From: Homarus americanus
Lineage: Eukaryota > Arthropoda > Malacostraca > Decapoda > Nephropidae
Assembly (NCBI RefSeq): GCF_018991925.1
Contig: NW_024756914.1
Span: forward strand, 10,322,488 to 10,386,487
Direction of reading: 5' to 3'
Length of the DNA stretch: 64,000 nucleotides
Translations under genes and position numbers: made by a program
In this document: piece by piece, positions 54,600-64,000 of the stretch
How positions within the stretch are numbered: the stretch's first letter is position 1
How the letters are laid out: each line of letters opens with the position of its first letter
Notes under the pieces: generated by a model
Told to the model about the DNA's origin: nothing
The model's input: the letters and a program-made list of their open reading frames with translations, nothing else
Database searches by the model: none

Positions 54600-57004
54600 T
54601 TTTTGTTTGAATAAAGATTACAGTTTTAGATACGTGTATTTATTTATACATTTGGTTAAGATTATTTCTTTACACCTAAAAATTATCATTGGTTCAAATA
54701 ATGATTATAAACTTGTTCCAAAGAATGTCAACTATCAAAATTGAAATATCTGCATCACACAAACGGATTATAATTTGCATTCTTGCGAGCGAATATATTA
54801 CATAATATAAAATGGAACATAAATAACACATTAAAAATATATGAAAAGGAACGTATTGTTTTTACTTTTAAATTTATCATTCAAAGGGATTAGTTTTTAC
54901 ATATAATTTTTTTTTAATTTCTTGAGAAATGTGATACGAGACGCACAATTTTTCTTCATTAGGTTTCACTGAGGACGGACACGTAGATCTGCTGACCATA
55001 AGGTTGGAGGAATATGAAATGGCGAGCTAGAGGCAGGGCCGAGTCAATACGTATGCAAAACCATCTCATAAGCAAGCTACCAGAGGGCGTCCTGAAGAAG
55101 GAAAGTTGAGAGGAGGGAAGAGAGTGTGGGTGTAAAGGCAGAACTGTGTTGTGACCCGAGTGAACCTGAGCTAACTTACTACGTGTGGTGGTGGTAGTAC
55201 GGTCACGCTCGCCGCCTCTCTCACACACACACACAAAGCCTACTACCATCCCAAATATCTCCTCCACCTGTTTATCCATTAAACTTTTGTGTATACTACT
55301 TCATTACTGAAAACCCCTACATACTTTCGCGGTTCTTTTTTTCATCGCCTTCGCTGTTTTGGTAATCCCATTTTACCCGAGAATTCCACATGGAATCCAT
55401 GGGTGATAAGTCTTGTAAACGTTTAAAGGGGATGTTCCCGCTTCCCGCTGCTGCTGTCCCACTCGCTGCCATCAGCTGTTGCCTCTCACGGTACGATCAC
55501 CTCAGGCATCTCCCGTCCCAGCTTGTGTACTCCACTCACTCATACCATTCTATAAAATTGCCTGTTGATTGATAACCTCACCACAATACATATACTGTAT
55601 ACATATATTAATATATATAATATACAGTACAATATATTATATACATATATGTTTTATATGAATGAAATGAAATAATGACTTAATGTCACGCCTTTCCAGC
55701 AGGTGGCAGACGGTGTTACAACTACACAGCATGAATGGACACGCCATATTGGGATCTCCAAATGAATGTAGCTGTAATTTATCCGAGAATGACCGTTTAC
55801 TCGAGAGCCGTTATGTGTAAATATTTATAATTATTACACCATTTACATTATTGGATTTAGTCACATGTAACAGCTTTTGTTTAATACGTAATGTTAGGTT
55901 TTTGTGTGTATTGCCAATTTTGGTCATCGACAAGGGCTGATACGCCACTGTTAATTACTACACTGAATGATACATTAGGTTGCATCGATTATGAAAATTG
56001 TATAGTACTACAATATATGATTCTAAGGCTTTTTGAAACATGGTTTGGTCGTACGAGGTATAAATTACGACCTCTATATACATAATAATGCGAAATGTGT
56101 GGTCACCATTATGTGAGTAGAGAGAAGGACTTTGGCCCTTTACTGTACATCATCACGCAGGCAGTGCAGGACACATCAGGAAACAAAGGTCGCACTCCCC
56201 CCCAGCACGACCTTTAGTCAAAACCTCCATAATTTCGTAACCTTACTTTAATGCCCACATAAACTGAACCTGATCGCATATACAAAAATAAATGCACAAA
56301 AACATACATACAAGCTCATAAAAACACAGGTAAATACTTGTACAGGGTTCGGTATGTACACGCGCGCCAGCACCCAACATCTGTGATGCGCACAGCTCCT
56401 CCTCCAAGCGGGCGTCGCTGCCATTTTTCAAACACAGCAGAGGAAGAAGTTAGTAGTCGTGTGGTCTCTAAGTTCTCAGTTTTAGTAGCCAAGGAAATTG
56501 TTTGGTAGCCGACCTGTGAGCACAGCGAGTCAATATTCAGCCAAACGCTTGAGAAATGACTGAATCTGGGATCTGTATAGGCTATTTTGAACTGGATCAG
56601 GAAACAGCTACTGGGTATATATGAAGAGAGAGAGAGGGACATCCTAACAGCACTTACTTATAGTATTTGATGTGTGTGTGTGTGAGAGAGAGAGTAAGAG
56701 TGAGTCACTACATAAGTTGTATCTGGAACATTCGCGGCAGATAAGCTCCTGCGTGCCTAAACTCTGAAAGTGAACTCCGCCATACATTATTGATTCGCCC
56801 GTCAGTACTGGGAGACAAACATACTGACTTACCTTTAGGATACAACGGTACAAAAAAAATGTAAAGGCTGTATTTATATTTCTCGCTCTTTGTATTATAA
56901 TGATTATCTATTACCGGTCATATTACAGTAAGACCAGGACACCTAACATGACCTGACCTAACATAGCATAACCTGACCTAACATAACCTGACCTGACCTA
57001 ACCT
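54600..57004. other. No recognisable genes
   Basis: AT-rich with a (TG)n/(GA)n patch near 56670-56697, a TATATA-rich stretch at 55600-55660, a CpG-containing patch at 56355-56420 and degenerate AACCTGACCTAAC repeats at 56940-57005. No coding pattern is supported. Confidence 0.45.
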
Positions 57005-58906
57005 AATAGTGTGAGGGTGTTTAAAGAGGGAACAGGTAATAGTTGACCGAGAAAGACTTAAAGAGGGAACAGGTAATAGTTGACTGAGAAAGACTTAAAG
57101 AAGGAACAGGTAATAGTTGACCGAGAAAGACTTAAAGAGGGAACAGGTAATAGTTGACTGAGAAAGACCTAAAGAGGGAACAGGTAATAGTTGACTGAGA
57201 AAGACTTAAAGAGGGAACAGGTAATAGTTGACCGAGAAAGACTTAAAGAGGGAACAGGTAATAGTTGACTGAGAAAGACTTAAAGAGGGAACAGGTAATA
57301 GGACTGAGAAAGACTTAAAGAAGGAACAGGTAATAGTTGACCGAGAAAGACTTAAAGAAGGAACAGGTAATAGTTGACTGAGAAAGACTTAAAGAGGGAA
57401 CAGGTAATAGTTGACTGAGAAAGACTTAAAGAGGGAACAGGTAATAGTTGACTTAAGAAAGACTTAAAGAGGGAACGAGAAAGAAATAATAGTTGACTGA
57501 GAAAGACTTAAAGAGGAACAGGTAATAGTTGACCGAGAAAGACTTAAAGAGGGAAACAGGTAATAGTTGACTGAGAAAGACTTAAAGAGGGAACAGGTAA
57601 TAGTTGACTGAGAAAGACTTAAAGAGGGAACAGGAACTGAGAAAGACTTAATAGTTGACTGAGAAAGACTTAAAGAGGGAACAGGTAATAGTTGACTGAG
57701 AAAGACTTAAAGAGGGAACTGAGAAAGACTTAAAGAGGGAACAGGTAGTTGACTGAGAAAGACTTAAAGAAGGAACAGGTAATAGTGACTGAGAAAGACT
57801 TAAAGAGGGAACAGGTAATAGTTGACTGAGAAAGACTTAAAGAGGGAACAGGTAATAGTTGACTGAGAAAGACTTAAAGAGGGAACAGGTAATAGTTGAC
57901 TGAGAAAGACTTAAAGAGGGAACAGGTAATAGTTGACTGAGAAAGACTTAAAGAAGGAACAGGTAATAGTTGACTGAGAAAGACTTAAAGAAGGAACAGG
58001 TAATAGCTGACTGAGAAAGACTTAAAGAGGGAACAGGTAATAGTGACTGAGAAAGACTTAAAGAAGGAACAGGTAATAGCTGACTGAGAAAGACTTAAAG
58101 AGGGAACAGGTAATAGTTGACTGAGAAAGACTTAAAGAGGGAACAGGTAATAGTTGACTGAGAAAGACTTAAAGAAGGAACAGGTAATAGTTGACCGAGA
58201 AAGACTTAAAGAGGGAACAGGTAATAGTTGACTGAGAAAGACTTAAAGAGGGAACAGGTAATAGTTGACTGAGAAAGACTTAAAGAGGAACAGAATAGTT
58301 GACAGAAAGACTTAATAATAGTTGACTGAGGGAACAGGTAATAGTTGACTGAGAAAGACTTAAAGAGGGAACAGGTAATAGTTGACTGAGAAAGACTTAA
58401 AGAAGGAATAGTTGACTGAGAAAGTAATAGTTGACTGAGAAAGACTTAAAGAGGGAACAGGTAATAGCTGACTGAGAAAGTAATAGCTGACTGAGAAAGA
58501 CTTAAAGAGGGAACAGGTAATAGTTGACTGAGAAAGACTTAAAGAAGGAACAGGTAATAGTTGACTGAGAAAGACTTAAAGAGGGAACAGGTAATAGTTG
58601 ACTGAGAAAGACTTAAAGAGGGAACAGGTAATAGTTGACTGAGAAAGACTTAAAGAAGGAACAAGTAATAGTTGACTGAGAAAGACTTAAAGAGGGAACA
58701 GGTAATAGTTGACTGAGAAAGACTTAAAGAGGGAACAGGTAATAGTTGACTGAGAAAGACTTAAAGAGGGAACAGGTAATAGTTGACTGAGAAAGACTTA
58801 AAGAGGAAACAGGTAATAGTTGACTGAGAAAGATTTAAAGAGGGAACAGGTAATAGTTGACTGAGAAAGACTTAAAGAGGGAACAGGTAATAGTTGACTG
58901 AGAAAG
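57005..58906. repeat. 37-bp satellite array, about 50 copies
   Basis: Unit AAAGAGGGAACAGGTAATAG + TTGACTGAGAAAGACTT (37 bp). Subtypes: GACC/GACT, AGAAGG/AGAGGG, AGCTG/AGTTG. Units are mostly exact; a few are truncated or scrambled (57470-57500, 57630-57730, 58285-58335, 58405-58490). Confidence 0.97.
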
Positions 58907-59195
58907 AAATTGGGTTAAATCATCGTACTCAAGGGGTTAAGTCATCGTACTCAAGGGGTTAAATCATCGTACTCAAGAGGTTAAATCATCGTACTCAAGG
59001 GATTAAGTCATAATACTCAAGGGATTAAGTCATAATACTCAAGGGATTAAGTCATTATACTCAAGGGGTTAAGTCATCGTACTCAAGGGGTTAAGTCATC
59101 GTACTCAAGGGGTTAAATCATCGTACTCAAGGGGTTAAATCATCGTACTCAAGGGATTAAATCATCGTACTCGAGGTGTAATCATTGTACTCAAG
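58907..59195. repeat. 22-bp minisatellite (GGGTTAAATCATCGTACTCAAG)
   Basis: About 13 units of (G)GGTTAA(A/G)TCATCGTACTCAA directly joined to the 37-bp array; three adjacent units share TCATAATACTC or TCATTATACTC. It is the reverse-complement relative of the array at 52245-52520. Confidence 0.95.
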
Positions 59196-59199
59196 AGGT

Positions 59200-59262
59200 T
59201 GAATTAGATTAGGTTAGGTAGGTTGGGTTATGTTAGGTTATGTTAGGTTAGGTTAGGGTGTT
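59200..59262. repeat. Short TTAGG-type repeat
   Basis: TTAGATTAGGTTAGGTAGG, TTGGGTTATGTTAGG and similar units close the tandem block, followed by TTAGGGTGTTTATTCG. Confidence 0.85.
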
Positions 59263-59349
59263 TATTCGTTAAAGAAATAAGCTGAATGTGTTAATCTTTA
59301 TATGATCCGTAATTACAAACATGAATGGGATGAGGAAACAGCTGTACTG

Positions 59350-59350
<1 letters not shown>

Positions 59351-59409
<59 letters not shown>

Positions 59410-60213
59410 TAACGGTTTATTGAAAGAGCATAGCAGTCGGAAGGCTGAAAATATACAGTTACATAATTGGGGAATGGGTTTCGATTTACAAATAATATAC
59501 AAGTAACATAAGTGATACAAATTAGATATATAATAACTAGATGGGGAAAAGCTCAAACTACAGGGCATTTCAACATACTGTAGTGACAGTGCAAGACGTA
59601 GGGTTTACTGGGAGTGAATACACTGGTTTATTACAAGTTATTGATACTTTTTACAGTGGTTGGGACTGGGCTGTTCTTATAGCGATCAGTTCGTGCACGT
59701 ATGGGCTGGATGCGGTTGTGGTGTCGAACAGCAATTCTTGGGCTAGGGATCTCAGGTGTCGAGGATGGTGCAGAAGCTTCTTACCAAATTTGCAGATGAG
59801 GCCGTGGTGATGGTCAGTGAGAGTCGAAAGGGTCAGTGTGTTGAGCGCTTCTTGATATGTGGAGTAGGAAGGGGAGAGAATAATCTTGCATGCCCTCTTT
59901 TGCACTTTATCTAGGTGTTTACGTTGTGTGGCATTTAGGGAGGAAGACCAGGTAGGGGAGGCATAGGTGAGCTTGGGAAGTGTGAATGTTGTGTAAACAC
60001 TGAGGAGCTCGGGTGCAGGAACTCCGAGGGGCTTGAGTCGACGGAGGAGGTGGAGACGGAAACTGGAGGACTTGACAACTTCACTGACGTGTGTTTTCCA
60101 ATTTAGTTTGTTGTCTATGGTGACGCCGAGGAGCTTAGTGGAATCTACAACCTGGAGTGTGTTGGGACCTAAAGTAATGGAAGGGGGTGGGACAATGTCG
60201 GAGGAGAGGTTGA
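59351..60213 (-). mobile_element. LINE 3' end (non-CR1 type) with open RT C-terminal frame and (ATT)n tail
   Basis: Minus strand from about 60213 to 59651 is one open frame of about 187 codons: ITLGPNTLQVVDSTKLLGVT, IDNKLNWKTHVSEVVKSSSF, LLRRLKPLGVPAPELLSVYT, TFTLPKLTYASPTWSSSLNA, KVQKRACKIIL, ending QPL-stop. This is the region after the RT palm in LINE ORF2 (the LLGVTIDNKLNW block onward). The 3' UTR ends CAATAAACCGTTA followed by (ATT)n at 59409-59351, so the microsatellite is the element's tail. It is truncated at the 5' side by a (TG)n run at 60211-60231. With no stop or frameshift in 187 codons, it is younger than the CR1-like copies. Confidence 0.85.
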
Positions 60214-60231
60214 TGTGTGTGTGTGTGTGTG

Positions 60232-63005
60232 TAGCAAGGTATTACTCCCAGGGACCAGAATATGTGTGAAGGAAGTCGATTTTCTCATATATGAAATTTA
60301 CAACTATAGTCATCAGTATTTGTCAATAATACCTCTATTTAAAATTTGAATCAAACAGCACAAACACTATGGTGAATACTGACTCAGAACACTACACACT
60401 GACCAGAAAAAAAGGGATTTGGAAATTATTCAAAACAATATTCTTAGAGAAATATGTCTACGTACTGCAATTGTTTAAAAACGTATGTAAGCTTGAGCAA
60501 TGTATATGTATGAATTAAAAAAAAATGCAACCTGTACTGTCTACACGGTGGTAATGGTAAATTTTGTCTATTAATTGTAATTGTCACATAACATCAACAA
60601 CGAACCATTTAATCAGCCAAGAAAACACTCAGAAGGATCCTCATGCTGTATACCTCACAACCTGTTTACAGGTAGACAAGCTTCCCTAAAACAATCCCAA
60701 ACAGTATGAAGTGGCTCACCTTGCCAGGAAGATACTGGGTGGTGGTGTAACAACAAAAGGCCACAGGTGGTGTACTGATCAACAAGACCTGATTCCAGTT
60801 TACACAGCGTTTGTGACTAGGCTTACGTTCACTATGCCTGAGTACATCCTTGACTACTGTAACTTGTAGTTCCTGTAGCTACAATAAAAAGAAAAATATA
60901 TGAAAATCTGGTAGAGTAATAGTTTAACACGAAACTCCTGGCAACGTGGAAGAGTGGAGTTGGTGGTTCGCTGGTTTCCTAACTTTTTCTTGGCCAAGGA
61001 ACTCTGTAAGCCACATGTAATATTTCTTGGGGCTCTAATCATCTCCATCTACTGCCACTGCCCCCCCCCCCTCCTTCTCAAGCACAATAACAACTAAATT
61101 ACAGTCAAATAAAAAAAAAAATAATAATTTCAGTTTCGGTGTAAGACTAGGAATTATTCAAAGTTCAATGTGAATTTAGTTCTATAACAAAATATGATTG
61201 TAGCCTGTAGTCTGGCGTGTTTCATCACCTCTTACACTGATATTACCATTGGATATATTAATATTTATTTAAACTACCTTGAATAAAAGCATATGATCTA
61301 ACTGAAAGTAATTTTCACTTATTTTTTTTAATCATTGCCATAAAATTCTTATATAATTATTACAAATATACAGTGAAGACGCAGACCATCGAATTCTGGA
61401 AAAACATCAACACGAGTTCGCTGCATACTGATGAGCATTACCATCCTAGCCGCCACTATTTAATAACATATAAGCGAGGTAAACTGCGTGGGAGAAAAGA
61501 TCATTATTAAAATCAGATAAATGTTGATTATCAAATTCAGACAAAATTATTGAATTATTTAACCGAAACTATGCCTACCATTACCAAACGAAACATAAAT
61601 GGAAGTATTTTTTTTTCAACTTAGAAATCTGTGGTTACACCCGTGAAGACGCAAATATGCCTGCTTGAGTGAGATACATTTTATAATCTGCAGATAAAAA
61701 AGAAAAGAAAAACAAATGACGTGCTTTTATTAATTCTAAACCTTGCTTTCGTACTGCGACCAGCCGTGGTCTTTACCAGGGCCTGGGACACTTGGTGGCT
61801 TATGACTCCTTCATATTTATAGGGAGGGCATAAGAATATAAAGTATATTTAAGAACTGATGTCACGCATTATAGCACTGGTATCGGTGAAAAAAATGCTT
61901 TAAAGATATTACCATACGTGTGCTGGCTTAGTCCAGGTTACAAACCGGTATTAAAACATCTCAACAAAATTTCAACAAAAACTGAAGGCAGTTTACAGTA
62001 TAAGTTAATAGAGAGTAACACGAACAACAGGTTTTGAGAGGGAACTGATACTAGAGATTAGACATGAACAGCCACGAAATCACACTGTTGAGCACGGGAA
62101 TTATGGCATTTACTGTACACTATTATTCTTGTGGATTTATTTTTTTAAGAATTGGGTTTTTACATCAGGATTCACATTTCATTTTTTTTGTATTACTGTC
62201 TTCAGCTTTATGAACCATAATACTATTTGGTATAGTTATTGGTCACATCTTTGTTAAAATTACTCACGCATCTAATTTTTGAGTGATGGCAGCGGATCAC
62301 TCTTTTACCGATATTCCAAACATTTTTTTTTCTATACGTCATTAACTAACTACTGTATATTATTCTATCGGTGAAGCAACAGCAGCGACACAGTGAACCA
62401 CGCACACGAGGATGGACTTACACGTCCCTGGAGACTGAATAGGCTAGTTTTCTGCGGCGGTGAATAACTTGTCAACAACGTACACCAGAGTTTCAATATA
62501 TATATATATCCCAAAGTAGATGATCCCTAAAATGCTGAATTATTCGTGTATTTTTATTATTTAATTTTCTGTCTACGTGTAATCGTTTTGGGACTCTCTT
62601 TCTCTTTTTATTTTCTAGTGTTTCTATTTGTCACTAACTCCCCTCTCTTTTCTCTCTCTCTCTTTCTCACTAGCTCCCTATCTCTCTTTTTCTCTCTCAC
62701 TTCTTTAATTATTATCTTTCATATCCGTTCAGTACAATATACTTGTATATCCTAATGCACGGAAAGGAAAGGGGGAGGAGGAGGAGAAAGAAACGAAGAT
62801 GGTTGGAAGGAAGACGGAGGAGAGAAGAAAAAGAAAGAGGGATAAGAAGCAGGGATTACTGGATAAAGAAATGAAAAAATAAAAGTAGAAAATTGAGACT
62901 AAAATTATAAAGACGGCAAGAAAAAGAAACTGATAAAGGGAAAAAGGAAGATGAGGCGAATGATAAAGAATAAAAAGGAAGACGAGGAAATTGAAGAGAT
63001 AGGTA
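60232..63005. other. No recognisable genes
   Basis: AT-rich; a C tract at 61063-61072 and a purine-rich (GA) stretch 62760-63005. No exon, element end or RNA gene seen. Confidence 0.45.
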
Positions 63006-63061
<56 letters not shown>

Positions 63062-63063
63062 TA
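63006..63063. repeat. (AAT)n microsatellite
   Basis: About 19 AAT units, followed by degenerate AATAATATTAATA sequence to 63135. Confidence 0.97.
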
Positions 63064-63353
63064 ATATTGATAATGTCAATAGTACTAATAATAAATAGTA
63101 AAAATATAACTAATATAATATTAATAATAATAAAAGGACTGAATTTAGACATGGGGATAAATTTATAGAGGAATAAATTGATCAGACAGCGATTAATTTA
63201 TTAGACATAAAGGAAAAAAATAGAAGATAGATGGATTAGTACACAGTGAGGACTGGCTGGCTGGCTGGTGTGTGTATGGTGGAGTGAACCGTATTGGCCG
63301 CATGAATGATGCTGTCACAATTCCCAAGTGAAAGCAAGAACATTCTTTACGGT

Positions 63354-63415
63354 GCACACACACACACACGCACACGGTACACACACACACACAGTGCATA
63401 CACACACACACACAC
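63354..63415. repeat. (CA)n microsatellite with interruptions
   Basis: Three CA blocks separated by CG and GTGCATA/GGTA interruptions, directly before the LINE fragment. Confidence 0.95.
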
Positions 63416-63416
63416 T

Positions 63417-63773
63417 ATCACCACAGCCTACCACCACTTCTTTCCGGCCAAGACACTGAGGATCCACCCCGATGATGTCCCGTGGATTACACCCCGTATC
63501 AAAACACTAATTGAGCAGCACAACAAGGCATACTACACCAACAACCGCCTGTACAAAAGTCTACGAAACCAGGTCATCAGGGAAATCAAGTCAGCCAAGA
63601 AATCTTATTTCCCAGGAAAGTGCACGGCCTCAAGGAGGTCGGCATCGGTCAGTGGTACTCTAAGGTTAAAGATCTCTGTGGTCTTAACTGTCAGTCTCCC
63701 ACATTTCCATTTATCTCGCATTTACCGAGTGAGGGGGCAGCTGAGACAATTAATAACCACTTTGCTACCACAT
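63417..63773 (+). pseudogene. LINE ORF2 linker (endonuclease-RT) fragment, 5' half of a chimera
   Basis: The frame reads FFPAKTLRIHPDDVPWITPR, IKTLIEQHNKAYYTNNRLYK, SLRNQVIREIKSAKKSYFPG. After a 1-nt loss near 63617 it continues VHGLKEVGIGQWYSKVKDLC, GLNCQSPTFPF and INNHFATTLDE. The WITPRIK ... YRxLRNxVIREIKxAK ... SKVKDLCGL pattern is the basic segment between endonuclease and RT in many LINEs. It is not the linker of copy B and may belong to the same lineage as the 59351-60213 copy (inference). Confidence 0.7.
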
Positions 63774-64000
63774 TGGATGAAATCATGGCTCACCGATAGA
63801 ACGCAGAGGGTCAGCGTAGATGGTGTTAAATCTGAGTGGGGCTGTGTAACCAGTGGGATTCCCCAGGGGTCAGTACTAGGCCCACTCTTGTTCATAATCT
63901 ACATAAATGATCTAGATACTGGGATCAGCAGTGACATAAGCAAGTTTGCGGATAACACCAAAATAGGGCGGCAGATTTAATCAGGGCAGGATGCAAATGC
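63774..64000 (+). pseudogene. CR1-like RT fragment (copy-B subfamily), 3' half of a chimera, runs off the window
   Basis: MKSWLTDRTQRVSVDGVKSE, TSGIPQGSVLGPLLFIIYIN, DLDTGISSDISKFADNTKIG match copy B almost exactly (WIKSWLTDRTQRVSVDGVKS at 48530) but in the opposite orientation. Here GIPQGS is intact where copy B has lost two bases, while the catalytic ADD reads ADN, and a stop follows at 63978. It continues past position 64000. Confidence 0.85.

Noticed and set aside
56243..56431. Possible first exon with AAAATGGCAGCGACGCCC context on the minus strand
   Set aside because: The ATG context is good, but no donor site follows in the short GC-rich patch and the peptide is not recognisable.

Overview
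This is eukaryotic, almost certainly arthropod DNA, and most likely from a malacostracan/decapod crustacean. The signs are a spliced GW182 gene with arthropod-like sequence blocks, degenerate TTAGG-type repeats (the arthropod telomere unit), very high repeat content, and many CR1-like LINEs and pogo/Tigger-type DNA transposon remnants. Nothing prokaryotic (operons, ribosome binding sites, CRISPR) is present. The organism call is inference from content, not from a database match.

One host gene is clear. The left ~9-13 kb carries, on the minus strand, the 5' part of a gawky/TNRC6 (GW182) gene, the Argonaute-binding scaffold of miRNA silencing. Three coding exons (9120-9028, 4978-2670, 2556-2352) have canonical splice sites and compatible phases and give about 869 residues. 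A 38-nt non-coding exon further upstream (13001-12964) is possible. The 3' exons (UBA, PABP-binding and RRM parts in the family) were not found and presumably lie left of position 1. At 350-945 there is a broken coding remnant unrelated to gw.

From about 5 to 37 kb the sequence is AT-rich and packed with short TA-flanked terminal-inverted-repeat elements. At least eight have intact TA target duplications and CAG...CTG ends, and three related stretches still encode an N-terminal CENP-B/jerky-like helix-turn-helix. This part also holds a 268-bp foldback with a hammerhead-ribozyme-like core (20272-20539), a nearly identical 360-bp inverted repeat 7.3 kb apart (24205-24564 and 31835-32196), a G-free minisatellite inside a Tigger element, and a cluster of three CCAAT boxes (30688-30776).

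From about 33 to 64 kb LINE fragments and tandem repeats dominate: CR1-like copies at 34.2-35.3, 47.5-50.1 and 50.2-51.5 kb (minus), a different LINE 3' end at 59.4-60.2 kb (minus), and a chimeric LINE running off the right edge. Minisatellites lie at 38.3, 40.6, 45.2, 52.2, 57.0-58.9 and 58.9-59.2 kb. An intact tRNA-derived SINE with a 10-bp target duplication is at 52585-52952, and a family of imperfect palindromes with TTTCACCTGAAGATTAACC-like ends is scattered over 38-54 kb. No second complete protein-coding gene can be supported; one 49-codon ORF at 42772-42921 is a possible first exon.
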